A stretch of DNA of 23,824 nt from a virus, in IMG/VR virus record IMGVR_UViG_3300028653_000056, positions 1-23,824 of that record, one strand, 5' to 3'. Below the pieces are notes generated by a model. It searched no databases, was not told the origin of the DNA, and worked only from the letters and a program-made list of their open reading frames with translations. Below, piece after piece: positions 1 through 9,000 of this stretch (within the stretch, counting starts at the first letter, position 1; the number at the start of each line of letters is the position of its first letter). The position numbers and the translations under genes are program-made.

Positions 1-9
1 CCTCCTGTG

Positions 10-699
10 ATGGTGGGAGATATTCAGAACAGAAAGCCTACTCCAGTAACAACCAAGAATCTGTTCGTACATCACGACTCCCACCCTGTGGTGTTTGATG
101 TGGCGCTACTGCGTAAGTACGGGACAGACTGGTTTGAGTGGGAAGCTGAGACTTTGTGGAAGGAAATCAAAGAAGACTTCCACGTGCCATCCATTTCAGA
201 TCATGCGAAGGCTAAGATTCAAGCAATCAAGACACTTCACATAGGGCAGATGTACTGGACAAGCTGGGAGGTGTTCTGTTGGATCACACAGGCATTGAAC
301 AACAACATTCCAGACTGGCAAGTACTTCAGAAGCCGTCTATTGCACAGCTATTCAGCAGTGTAGACTCGGCGGAGATGGTGAGGTCAGGTGAGGAGTTCT
401 CTCTTGAGGTACAGAGTTTTGTAGCTGCCAGTGTGTTGGATGAGAACGTTCTGTATGCTCCACATCCCATAGCATTCTGTCAAAGTGAGATCGACAGGTA
501 CTTGAAAGACAGAGGGCTAGAGTCCTCAGACTTGATCACAGAGGTGCAGCAGAAGTATAGGGAGATCATACGCACTCCAGAAGGCTTGACTTTGGGGGAA
601 AACTCTGTTGACATACAAGTAGCTAAACTGAAGGTTGCGTGGGATTATCAAGCTCTAAGGAACAAGCAACTCAAGGAACAGTTGCTGTTACTAACATGA
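10..699 (+). CDS. Unrecognised phage protein upstream of the portal block
   Basis: This encodes about 229 residues, is soluble-looking and rich in Trp, Glu and Lys, with no transmembrane segment, signal peptide or motif I recognise. The ATG at 10 is preceded in frame by a GTG at 7. A TGA at 8-10 in another frame would give a TGATG overlap with a gene lying upstream of the window. The reading frame is open to the window edge, so a start further upstream is possible. Its stop overlaps the next start as ATGA (696-699), so it is probably translationally coupled to the following gene and then the portal. A neck, connector or other head-assembly role is a guess from position only. Confidence 0.75.
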   Translation: MVGDIQNRKPTPVTTKNLFVHHDSHPVVFDVALLRKYGTDWFEWEAETLWKEIKEDFHVPSISDHAKAKIQAIKTLHIGQMYWTSWEVFCWITQALNNNIPDWQVLQKPSIAQLFSSVDSAEMVRSGEEFSLEVQSFVAASVLDENVLYAPHPIAFCQSEIDRYLKDRGLESSDLITEVQQKYREIIRTPEGLTLGENSVDIQVAKLKVAWDYQALRNKQLKEQLLLLT

Positions 700-1538
700 G
701 ACACATCACTCAGGCCCATATGAATGCACTGGTAGAGCAGCTTCAGAAGGAGGCTGCTTTTCCACTATCTAACATTCGTAGGCTTATACCAGCCGTGCGG
801 GAGGGTCTTAGCAGCAGGATGAGCACCTACGGTGGTAAACTGGCCGTAGGTGCTGGTGCAGGAGCATTGGTAGGGGCTGGTACAGCGGAGCCTGGGGAGA
901 GGCTTCAAGGTGCTTCCAGAGGGGCACTAGTTGGTGGCGGATTAACTGGCATTGGCTTACTAGCTACCAAGGGTGGTAGAGAGGCAGCGAGTAAGGCAAC
1001 CAAGAAGTTCTGGGATAGGTCTAAGTACCAGTTCACAGGTCATGGTATAGAAGGTACGCCAGCGGAACGGCTTACCAAGGCCAGAGAACTGGGAGTGCTT
1101 CCGGAACTAGCAGTGAAGCCTAGTGCTTCAGATTTAACTAGAGCTGCCGCGCAGCAACACGCATTCGAACAAGGTTGGTTGACTGTGCCTGGTGCTGTGC
1201 ATGGAATGGTTACACATCCAGGTAAGATGTTGCACAACTCTTGGAATAGAATGGGGCAAACCGAGAAGGGGTTGACTGGTGCTGCTGGAGTTGGCATAGG
1301 ATTGGATGCTGCAAGACCCAGTGAGCCTGGTGGTCCCGGAAGAATAGAACGCACACTAGGTGATGCAGCCAGTACCGTAGGTTATACCGTGGGCCCTTCT
1401 GGGCTATTGCCTAGTTATCTGCTTGGACATTGGGCGGGGAAAGCAGGTGCGGGAGTCGGTAAAACTATAGGCAACTTAGTACCTAACTCAGCCGCTCAGG
1501 CTATGCCAGAAACTCTTATGCAGGGGAGTGTACAGTGA
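696..1538 (+). CDS. Gly/Ala-rich protein with glycine-zipper-like hydrophobic segment, upstream of portal
   Basis: This encodes about 280 residues. I start it at the ATG that overlaps the preceding stop (ATGA) rather than at an in-frame GTG 57 bases upstream, because the overlap arrangement recurs in this window. From about residue 45 to 95 there is a Gly/Ala-rich stretch with small-residue spacing (for example AVGAGAGALVGAG and GALVGGGLTGIGLL), typical of glycine-zipper hairpins that insert into or pack against membranes. A second Gly/Ala-rich part lies near the C-terminus. No enzyme motif is visible. It is coupled to the portal by a GTGA overlap. A membrane-active or internal virion protein involved in DNA entry is possible, but this is inference. 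Confidence 0.8.
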   Translation: MRHITQAHMNALVEQLQKEAAFPLSNIRRLIPAVREGLSSRMSTYGGKLAVGAGAGALVGAGTAEPGERLQGASRGALVGGGLTGIGLLATKGGREAASKATKKFWDRSKYQFTGHGIEGTPAERLTKARELGVLPELAVKPSASDLTRAAAQQHAFEQGWLTVPGAVHGMVTHPGKMLHNSWNRMGQTEKGLTGAAGVGIGLDAARPSEPGGPGRIERTLGDAASTVGYTVGPSGLLPSYLLGHWAGKAGAGVGKTIGNLVPNSAAQAMPETLMQGSVQ

Positions 1539-4500
1539 GCGTGGGTCTAGGTGGTGCAGACTCCTCTGCCCTCCGTTTTTCTAGAACTAGAGGACGTACC
1601 GGCAGCTCTTCCGATTACGGTCTGCAATACCCTAGCCCGTTCTTTGATATCGGGCAGACCTACTTGCCGGCAACGGTCAAGCAGATGTTCCGATGGTGCC
1701 GATACTACTTCTTGGTGAACCCTCTGATCAATGCGGTAGTCTCCAAGATGGCAGATTATCCCATTACAGACATCATTCTTGATACTGAGAAGCAGGACTT
1801 GAAGGATAGCTGGAATGAGTTTCTAAATGGGCAGCTCAGGTATCGTCCTTTTCAGATCGAAATAGGTTTGGACTTTTTCGCTTATGGTAACAGTCTTGTA
1901 AGTATCTTTTATCCGTTTGTAAAGATGCTTCGTTGCACTCGATGTGGTTTTGAGAAGCAAGCATCAGATGCTATCTACCGGTTCATGAATTTCGAGTTTC
2001 ACTGGCAGTGTGAGCAGTGCGATCATGCGGGCATAGCCAAGGTCAGAGATCACTATATTAAGGCACCCAAGGGTATCAGGCTACTCAGATGGAACCCGGA
2101 AGACATAGATATCAGGTACAACGACATAAGTGGGGAGTACGAGTACTACTATTCGATCCCAGTGCAGCTGAAGAACGATATCATAATAGGCAAAAAATCA
2201 GCGGTAGAAAGTATACCTCAACTGTTCATTGATGCTCTCCGATTGAGGAAAGCTGTCGTGTTCAGCAGGGACAACATCTACCATTTCAAACGTCCTACTC
2301 TCGCCGGTAAGGATAGAGGCTGGGGCACTCCTTTGATCTTGCCTGTGTTGAAGGACTGCTACTACCTTCAGATCCTCCGAAAAGCTCAAGAGGCTATATG
2401 TCTTGAGCATATTGTTCCTCTGAGAATGCTGTTCCCACAAGCTGGATCAGCCACTAGCGACCCGTTCTGCGTTGCATTAGATAGCTTTGTAGAGACCAGG
2501 GATGGGATCAAACCTGCTGGAGAGGTGCAGCAGGGTGAGTTTATGAAGAATCATCATGGTGAGTGGGAGCCGGTAAAGTGCATTCTCGATCGACCCATTC
2601 AACCTGGTGAGAAGTCATATGAATTTACCATTGCTTCTTTGTCTGCTTTCCCGTTCAAAGTTTCCGAAGAGCACCCTCTATTGGCTGTTAAACGGCCTGT
2701 ACCTTCTCGCGGTTATGATGGAATTGAAGAGCCGGATTTCATACAGGCACAATCTATAGAAAAGGGTGACTTTGTCTGTTATCCACGTAGACGAGTGACG
2801 TGGGATAGACTGGAGTTAGACCTGCACGACTACCATCCAGAACGTGCCTTTAGTGCAACATACGTCTACCGTCGCTTGAATCAGGAGGCTGCGGACATCT
2901 ATGAATATTTGGAGGAGAGTGGAGTACCAGAGTTCAAACATAGAGACAAAGCAACCTTCCTGGAGGAGCATGGTTGGACAGATCAAAACTATCTGAACGC
3001 TCGAAATGCGTTCACTCAGAGTGAGTCTATAGATCGAATACCTAGATTCTTACCAGTAACCGAAGATCTGGCTTACCTTATTGGCCTTTATGCAGCAGAG
3101 GGTAGTCCAAAAGATACTGGGGCATCTCTAGCTTTGAATTCTGCTGAAGAAGATATCATGGATCGAGTAGACTCCACATTGGCTGGAATGGGGTTCCAAC
3201 CTGGTCACAGATATACTAGAGAGCACTCAACTCAATATGATATTGGAGATGTTTTCCTGGGTGGTTTACTAGTACAATTGTGTGGAAAAGGCGCAGCAAA
3301 TAAACATCTACCAAGGTTGATTACAGAAGCTCCAGATCACATAGCTCTTAGAGCCGTGGAAGGTGTACTAGCTGGTGATGGCTGCTCTTTCAATACTTCT
3401 ACATGTAGAGAGGGATTGAAGACTGTAAGTCCACAGCTTGCTGTGGATGTCAGAACCCTTCTCCTATCTTTTGGTTTGATTGCGACAGTGCAAAAAGCCA
3501 TACCTGGCCCAGACGAGAGAGCCAAGCTGCCTTACTATCAAGTTAATCTTAACGGCTCTCAGGCGGATGAGTACTGTGCTTTAATTCAAGGCAAAGCACC
3601 TCAGATAGGTGTCAGTAGGTGTGGCTTTATACGTGGCGACTATGTTTATTTGCGTGTTAGTGCTCGCAGGGAAGCCCCAGAGGTGAAGACAGTTCGTGGC
3701 TTCCAGATGTCTCGATCAAAGTCCTTCTGTGTTGTTGGTGTAGCTACGCACAACACTACAGTGAATCTTCAGGACTGGCATGATCAGATCGCAGGAGAGA
3801 TCAGACGCTGGAGGGCGGATAATTCGTATATTCCTATACTCCCATTACCGATAGGTCAGGAGACAATAGGTGGTGATGGTCGGGCCCTACTATTGAGCCA
3901 AGAAATCAGGGTATGGTCCGAGCACATTGTTGCTGGTATGGGAGTTCCAAATGAGATCATATTTGGTGGTCTATCATACTCCGGATCAAATGTTTCTTTG
4001 CGTATGCTCGAGAACATGTTCTTGGGCTACCTGTCAGATCAGTTGTCTTTGCTAAGGTGGGTAATTGACAGGACGGCATCCTACCTAAGCTGGCCTAAGG
4101 TAGGAGCAAGGTTCAAGCCATTCAAGATGGCGGACGATCTACAGAGAAAGGCGTATCTCTTTCAGCTTAACCAAGCTGGCAAGATGTCTGATGAGTCTCT
4201 ACTTGCCGATGCTGATTTTGATTCGGCTAAAGAAGATAAGATCATGGAGATGGAAGCTTCTCGTCGTGTTTCAGCGATGAAGAAGCAAAGACTGTTACAG
4301 GCGGAGATGGAGGGAGAAGCCATGCTTGTTACAGCAAAGTGGCAGAACAAAGCACAGGCTAAGGCTATGGTAGAGCAAGCTGCCATACAGACGGAAGCAG
4401 CCAAGGAGCAGATGACTTTCCAGTCAGAGATGCAGAATGGGATGATGCAAGATCAGGTTGCGGCACAGACAGGCCAACCAGCACCGCAGAAGTCTCCAGA

Positions 4501-4864
4501 CTTAGCTTCTACTCCAAGAAACCCAGCTTTGATCTCACCTCCAAAAGAGATTACATCCCCACTTACCATGAGTAGCATTCAGAAGCATCCGGCTTCAGCT
4601 ACCAATTCAGATATCGCGAGCGGTACGAATGTAGACTTGTTGTATGTGGCGAGAAAGTTGGCGGACAAGATATCAAGGCTTACTCCTGCAGAGAAGCCGG
4701 TAACACTCAGACGTCTTCAAGAACGTAGTCCAGAGTTGCACGATACGGTTGTTGGGCTAATGATGAGTGGAGCGAACGGACCAACAGCCGCTTCAGCTGC
4801 TACTGCAAGATCTCTGCCTATGCAGAAACCTCCACAGCGCGGGGCTGAAGCGGCCTTGGTGTGA
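1535..4864 (+). CDS. Portal protein, interrupted by an intein
   Basis: Portal proteins form the dodecameric ring at the capsid vertex through which DNA is packaged and ejected. The GTG start at 1535 overlaps the upstream stop (GTGA) and has a strong AGGGGAG ribosome site at 1522-1528. The precursor has 1109 residues; residues 312-740 are an intein, leaving about 680. The N-terminal part contains an unusual zinc-ribbon-like CX2C-X21-CX2C (Cys134, 137, 159, 162). The C-extein has portal-like features: a region around GRALLLSQEIRVW, then LENMFLGYL, and a long Ala/Glu/Gln/Met-rich helix at about 900-985 followed by a Pro/Ser-rich tail. The portal call rests on overall sequence character and on linkage to terminase and spike genes. 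It is converging with minus-strand genes, with only 7 bases between the stops. Confidence 0.82.
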   Translation: MSVGLGGADSSALRFSRTRGRTGSSSDYGLQYPSPFFDIGQTYLPATVKQMFRWCRYYFLVNPLINAVVSKMADYPITDIILDTEKQDLKDSWNEFLNGQLRYRPFQIEIGLDFFAYGNSLVSIFYPFVKMLRCTRCGFEKQASDAIYRFMNFEFHWQCEQCDHAGIAKVRDHYIKAPKGIRLLRWNPEDIDIRYNDISGEYEYYYSIPVQLKNDIIIGKKSAVESIPQLFIDALRLRKAVVFSRDNIYHFKRPTLAGKDRGWGTPLILPVLKDCYYLQILRKAQEAICLEHIVPLRMLFPQAGSATSDPFCVALDSFVETRDGIKPAGEVQQGEFMKNHHGEWEPVKCILDRPIQPGEKSYEFTIASLSAFPFKVSEEHPLLAVKRPVPSRGYDGIEEPDFIQAQSIEKGDFVCYPRRRVTWDRLELDLHDYHPERAFSATYVYRRLNQEAADIYEYLEESGVPEFKHRDKATFLEEHGWTDQNYLNARNAFTQSESIDRIPRFLPVTEDLAYLIGLYAAEGSPKDTGASLALNSAEEDIMDRVDSTLAGMGFQPGHRYTREHSTQYDIGDVFLGGLLVQLCGKGAANKHLPRLITEAPDHIALRAVEGVLAGDGCSFNTSTCREGLKTVSPQLAVDVRTLLLSFGLIATVQKAIPGPDERAKLPYYQVNLNGSQADEYCALIQGKAPQIGVSRCGFIRGDYVYLRVSARREAPEVKTVRGFQMSRSKSFCVVGVATHNTTVNLQDWHDQIAGEIRRWRADNSYIPILPLPIGQETIGGDGRALLLSQEIRVWSEHIVAGMGVPNEIIFGGLSYSGSNVSLRMLENMFLGYLSDQLSLLRWVIDRTASYLSWPKVGARFKPFKMADDLQRKAYLFQLNQAGKMSDESLLADADFDSAKEDKIMEMEASRRVSAMKKQRLLQAEMEGEAMLVTAKWQNKAQAKAMVEQAAIQTEAAKEQMTFQSEMQNGMMQDQVAAQTGQPAPQKSPDLASTPRNPALISPPKEITSPLTMSSIQKHPASATNSDIASGTNVDLLYVARKLADKISRLTPAEKPVTLRRLQERSPELHDTVVGLMMSGANGPTAASAATARSLPMQKPPQRGAEAALV
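2468..3754 (+). other. LAGLIDADG intein in the portal protein
   Basis: This is a 429-residue in-frame insertion, portal residues 312-740. It begins with Cys312 (CVALDSFVETRDG, block A). The block B histidine is His380 in SEEHPLL. It ends in ATHN740, and Thr741 is the first C-extein residue. Two LAGLIDADG endonuclease helices are present: LAYLIGLYAAEG at 512-523 and GVLAGDG at 610-616, each with its catalytic acidic residue (Glu522, Asp615). Splicing would join DPF to TTVNLQDW. The exact boundaries are deduced from intein conservation, not from an empty-site homologue. All splicing residues expected of a class 1 intein are present, so it is probably active. Confidence 0.9.
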
Positions 4865-4871
4865 TCTACGT

Positions 4872-5264
4872 TCACCTCTTCTCTCTATCTGCCTCTAGTG
4901 TTGTCTGCTTTAGTTGTCTCCAGTGAAACCTGGAAACGCCCTGAGACTTGGCGTCTGCAAGTAGCAGCTGGAACTGCTTGAATACGATGTCTATTTTTTG
5001 TGCTTCTTCATCTTCGTGGTACTTATCTATTAGTATCTGTGCGATGAGCCTGGGATACCAGTAAGCCTCTATGTACTCTCGCTGCTTTCCATTGGGGTAT
5101 CTACTACCTCTAGGGTTGTAGATAACTGATAGCCCAGACTCCGCACTCATCAAGTGCAACCATACATTGATCGGATTCTCTACTACCAGCAGACACACGT
5201 CATTGATGTTTTTCCAGGTCACTTGAGGCAGCCGGGGATCTACTATGCCAGTCCCAGTTGCCAT
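4872..5264 (-). CDS. Unrecognised 130-aa protein, last gene of inverted cluster
   Basis: This encodes 130 residues with no zinc motif, membrane segment or domain I recognise. It looks soluble and mixed, with a helical, charged C-terminal half ending in Arg/Glu/Lys. The start is well supported: on the minus strand an AAAGGAG ribosome site lies about 9 bases upstream of the ATG. It follows the Cys-rich gene after a 19-base gap, so the two are probably co-transcribed leftward. It converges on the portal gene with no clear terminator between them. Confidence 0.8.
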   Translation of the reverse strand: MATGTGIVDPRLPQVTWKNINDVCLLVVENPINVWLHLMSAESGLSVIYNPRGSRYPNGKQREYIEAYWYPRLIAQILIDKYHEDEEAQKIDIVFKQFQLLLADAKSQGVSRFHWRQLKQTTLEADREKR

Positions 5265-5283
5265 TTTGATCTTACTCCTTTCT

Positions 5284-5715
5284 TTAGTCTCTGTTTTCTA
5301 ACACATCCAGAAGACAGCCTCTGCATAAGATCATGGGTTTAGCAGAGCCATCTTCCACGAACACCTCTTCCTCTAGATCTATGTGACCCAGAGTTACTTG
5401 ATTCCCATATGGGTTCATATCAAAGTCTTGCCCGCAGACAGCACAATATCTAGTGCTGTAGGTGTGCTCCTCCTTGTCGACTGCCCCATAACTCTGCAGG
5501 AAGCAGTCAGCATGACAGACTCTGATCTCAACATCAATCCCCTCAGGTAGTTCTTCTAGGGGTGCATCTGCCCATGCATGGAACACGAAAAAGCTTGGGT
5601 CCTTTTGCATGGGCAGTACTTTTCCATTTTCAATCACTACTATTTCTGCGTTACCTAGAGTGGCAGCGCAGAGAAGTTCACAGGGCGAATTCGGTCTGAC
5701 GATTAGTGCGCACAT
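5284..5715 (-). CDS. Cys-rich, probable zinc-binding protein
   Basis: This encodes 143 residues. The C-terminal half holds paired cysteines suited to a treble-clef or zinc-ribbon fold: Cys67/His68/Cys71, Cys91-X2-Cys94 (YCAVCG), His111 and Cys131-X2-Cys134 (LCRGC). The N-terminal half is predicted beta-rich, and the protein is acidic overall. No catalytic motif such as HNH is evident. The ATG at 5715 is the only start in this frame, because a stop lies 18 bases upstream. It begins inside the preceding membrane microprotein gene (38-base overlap) and has no good ribosome site, suggesting translational coupling. Possible roles are a DNA-, RNA- or protein-binding regulator; none can be assigned. 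Confidence 0.75.
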   Translation of the reverse strand: MCALIVRPNSPCELLCAATLGNAEIVVIENGKVLPMQKDPSFFVFHAWADAPLEELPEGIDVEIRVCHADCFLQSYGAVDKEEHTYSTRYCAVCGQDFDMNPYGNQVTLGHIDLEEEVFVEDGSAKPMILCRGCLLDVLENRD

Positions 5716-5782
5716 GTCTGATAGGAAGCATCAGTATTGTCATGAACGCTGCCAAGAAGCTGAAAACAAAGTGCCACATCAT
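5678..5782 (-). CDS. Small single-helix membrane protein (34 aa)
   Basis: This small ORF starts at the ATG that overlaps the stop of the acidic peptide gene (ATGA, 5779-5782) and ends inside the Cys-rich gene. The peptide begins MMWHFVFSFLAAFMTILML, a hydrophobic run long enough to span a membrane, followed by a basic tail with Arg and His (RHVRTNR). This polarity suggests an N-out, C-in single-pass protein. Coupling on both sides supports real translation. There is no SAR or lipobox signature. It could be a small holin-like, antiholin or host-interaction peptide; all of these are speculative. It is too short for most gene finders. Confidence 0.5.
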   Translation of the reverse strand: MMWHFVFSFLAAFMTILMLPIRHVRTNRQTEFAL

Positions 5783-5910
5783 TCTGCACCTTGTTCTGTC
5801 ACATCCTTTCCTTCCTCTGCTTGGTTTTGTTCACCGTCGATCTCTCCATTTATTTCATTTTGGAGATCGTCCATAGCTCCGCTCTTTTCGTTCGGGTCGG
5901 ACTCAAGCAT
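5779..5910 (-). CDS. Short acidic peptide (43 aa)
   Basis: This encodes 43 residues, very rich in Glu, Asp, Gln and Asn, with essentially no hydrophobic core; it is probably disordered. The ATG at 5910 has an AGGGG element about 9 bases upstream on the minus strand. A second in-frame Met (residue 13) is preceded by GGAG at a short distance. Its stop overlaps the ATG of the membrane microprotein. Highly acidic small phage proteins are sometimes DNA mimics or inhibitors of host nucleic-acid-binding proteins, but nothing here proves that. The composition and the overlap argue that it is coding. Confidence 0.5.
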   Translation of the reverse strand: MLESDPNEKSGAMDDLQNEINGEIDGEQNQAEEGKDVTEQGAE

Positions 5911-6028
5911 CTAACGTAACCCCTGTACTTAGGTGTTGCCTCTGTGTCAACCTAGACACAGCCAGAAGCAAAGCTTTTTCTTCTGTACTGTACTTATAAC
6001 GCTTTCTGACGCACAATTTCGTGCCCAT
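5903..6028 (-). CDS. Doubtful small basic ORF at head of inverted cluster (41 aa)
   Basis: This frame could encode a 41-residue basic peptide beginning MGTKLCVRKRYKYS and continuing with a helical Leu/Ala-rich segment. Its stop overlaps the start of the acidic peptide gene by 8 bases, in the style of the other couplings here. There is no convincing ribosome site upstream of the ATG at 6028. The segment also contains a 7-bp inverted repeat and an AT-rich hexamer that could be regulatory DNA instead. I list it only as a candidate. Confidence 0.25.
   Translation of the reverse strand: MGTKLCVRKRYKYSTEEKALLLAVSRLTQRQHLSTGVTLDA
5942..5961. promoter_or_regulatory. Inverted repeat in the divergent region upstream of the polymerase gene
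   Basis: CTGTGTC, a 6-base spacer, then GACACAG form a perfect 7-bp dyad. It lies between the leftward cluster and the rightward polymerase gene. There is no T tract after it, so an operator or RNA hairpin is more likely than a rho-independent terminator. TATAAC hexamers occur nearby at about 5994 and 6067-6072. None is paired with a well-spaced -35 box, so no host-type promoter can be called with confidence. Confidence 0.35.
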
Positions 6029-6074
6029 CGAGCGTGTCTTCTGGTAGCTTGAGTATTGGTAACACCTATAACAT

Positions 6075-6080
6075 AGGAGA
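6075..6080 (+). promoter_or_regulatory. Strong ribosome binding site of the RNA polymerase gene
   Basis: AGGAGA is followed by TATAC and the GTG start at 6086. The AGGAGATATAC string also matches the well-known T7 gene 10 leader just before its start codon. This site fixes the GTG as the start and predicts efficient initiation for a very long gene. Confidence 0.75.
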
Positions 6081-6085
6081 TATAC

Positions 6086-9000
6086 GTGGCACGTATTGTC
6101 CCGGCAGAGGGGTTTGATCTCCTCAAAGACCGAGTACAAAAAGCAGTCAGCGGTCTCTTTCCGATAGTAGGGAAGAAGAACACGCTAGAGTTACATGATG
6201 TAGCTGTCAGAGATGACCTGGACAGTGGCGATTTTAGGTCTCAGAAAGCGGCCAAGCTGGAGGGTAAGTCGTGGGCGGTACCAGTAGAGGCTACGTTATC
6301 CCTGAAAGACAATGCTACTGGTAGGGTAGTAGATAGGCAAAAGATCAAGCTGATGAGCTTGCCTAAGACTACTAATCGATACAGTTACATAGTAGATGGT
6401 CAGGAGTACCAGGTAGACAACCAGTGGCGGTTGAAGCCTGGCGTATACAACATGGTCAAGGCTGACGGTGCACTAGAGTCACATTTCAATGCCCCTGGTG
6501 GTGGATTCAAAGTTCATTTTGATCCAGCTTCTCATGCTTTCTCTATGGAGTATGGCAACTCCAACATACCACTCAAGCCACTGCTGCATGCTATGGGAGT
6601 GCCGGAAGAGGAGGTAGAGAAACGGTGGGGTAAAGATATAGCAGTCGCTAATCATGCGGACATGCCGAAGGCATTGTCCAAATTCTACAAGGCTGACACA
6701 GGTCTCAAGCCCTCATCCACCATGACTCCAGAAGATACTCGAGCACATTTCTGGCAAGTCATGGACAATACCAAGATGAATCCAGATGTCAACATGCTCA
6801 CGTTAGGTAAGGCACACTCCAACGTGACAGGTGCCGCGCTACTGGATGCATCAGACAAGCTACTCAAGATTTCTCGTGGTGATGCCAAGCCAGATCCTAG
6901 AGACGCCATCATGTTCAAAGACCTCCACTCTATGGAGGATTTCGCAGCTGAGAGAATAACTCGCGGCTCTAAAGACATACTACGTAAGATCGGAAATACA
7001 GTAGATAAGAAGGACAAAGTCAGAGATATCATAGCTCCAGATACCTTTAATAAGCATGTACGGTTGATGTTTACCAAGAACTCCCTGGCTTCAACACCCA
7101 GTCAAACCAATCCTCTTGAAATGATCTCAGCCCAGTTCAAAACTACCATCACAGGGGAGGGCGGTATCAAGAGTGAACATACGGTATCTGATGAGGCAAA
7201 GTTGATAGACCCGTCTCACTTGGGCTTCTTGGACCCTATACATACTCCGGAAGGAAAAGATACAGGCATCACTTTACGCCTTCCCATAGGTGTGACCAAG
7301 AAAGATCACGATGTTACCATCAAGATGTACAACCTCCATACAGGCAAAAATGAGGATGTTAACCCTACTATTGCTTACAAGTCCCACGTAGTTCTACCAG
7401 ATCAAGTAAAGTGGGTGGATGGTAAACCAGTACCTATTGGGCCCTCTATCAAGATAAGCGGTATCGAGAATGAGATTTATGATGGCTCTATGAAGGGTGC
7501 AGACTATGTGATGCGAGACCCAATGCAAATGTTTTCATTTGCATCGAACCTTATTCCGTTCATGCCCGCAGATCACCCCAATAGAAGTACCATGGCCGGC
7601 AGACAGATGGAGCAGGCAGTATCTCTGCTACATAGAGAGGCACCTCTTGTTCAGAGTTTGGCTGGCGCACATAGCTTCGAGCACATGGTGGGTGGTTTTG
7701 CTAGTCATCATACACGAGATGATGGCACAGTTACTCAGATCAAACCAGATGCCATAGTCATCGAGGGAGAAGACGGAAAAAGGCGCGAGGTACATATTTA
7801 CGATCATTTTCCGTTGAACGAGGATAAAGCATTCTTACACTCTACGCCACTTGTAAAGGTTGGGGATAAGGTAAAGGCTGGGCAGATAATAGCGGATACC
7901 AATTTCAGTAGGGGTGGCGTGTTGGCGATGGGTAACAACCTACGAGTTGGTTTCATGCCATACAAAGGCTTGAATTATGAAGATGGTATTGTAGTCACAG
8001 AGAGCGCAGCTAAAAAACTTACCTCCGAGCATCTACACAGGCACACAATAGAAAGAGATGTATCACATGTTTTGGATAAGCGAAAATTCCAGGCGTATAT
8101 ACCTACCGGAATGAACAGATCCCAGGCTGATAAGCTAGATGATGAGGGTGTGATCAAACCGGGCACAGTAGTGATGCCTGGCGATACTCTAATAGCCGCT
8201 CTTCGTGCTTCAAACGAATCAGAGAAGCGCGAGGATGTGCAACTATCCAAGTTGCACAAATCTATTGTACGACCATTCAAAGATGCAAGTGTCACATGGG
8301 ACAACGACTACCCAGGAGTAGTGAAAGAGGTAGTTAAGACTGGGGCCGATGTTGCTGTTCACGTAAAGACAGAAGAGCCTCTAGAGATCGGTGACAAGAT
8401 TTGCGGTCGCCACGGCAACAAGGGCATAGTCACCTGCCACGATGAGTCAACTGAGATATTGACAGATCAAGGTTGGAGATACTTTAAGGATCTTGACAGA
8501 ACAGAGTTGATCTGTACACGTAATATTCTAGGTGAGATAGAATATCAACAGCCTACAGCCTATATAGATCAGCCGCACAAGGGAAGGATGTACAAGTATG
8601 CTGGGCGCAGGTTGGATGTTCTTTGTACCCCCGAACACAATCACTATGTTCGTGGTCGAGGGCAGGAACAGTTTAAGCTGTTGTCTGCGGAGAAATGTTT
8701 TGGTTTGCCAAAGATACACGTGCGTACTGGTAAATGGTATGGAGTTGATCTAGACAAAATCGTTATTCCAGGCAGGCCACGTAACAGTAATCATCAGGCT
8801 GAAGAATTTTGTGAATCTAGGGAATATGACGCTGACGATTTTCTAGAATTCTTTGGTTATTGGATTACAGAAGGTTGTCTGGGCAATGATTCGCATATTA
8901 CCATTGCCCAGACAAAAGAGATACACCCGGACGTGTATGTTAAGATCACAGCTGTGTTACAGCGTATGGGGTATAGTACTTGTGAACAACCTACTGTAAT

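Noticed and set aside
639-695. Upstream GTG start for the Gly/Ala-rich gene
   Set aside because: It would overlap the preceding gene by about 60 bases, whereas the ATG at 696 gives the ATGA coupling seen elsewhere.
1040-1354. Minus-strand ORF of 104 codons inside the Gly/Ala-rich gene
   Set aside because: It lies antisense within a well-supported gene, is Pro/Cys/Ala-rich as expected for a shadow frame, and has no context.
2468-3754. Group I or II intron in place of an intein
   Set aside because: The insertion is in frame with the host gene throughout and carries protein-splicing blocks at both ends; the same holds for the other three insertions.
5609-5914. Plus-strand ORF of 101 codons across the inverted cluster
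   Set aside because: Ser/Phe/His-rich shadow of the minus-strand coding frames, which have better ribosome sites and ordered overlaps.
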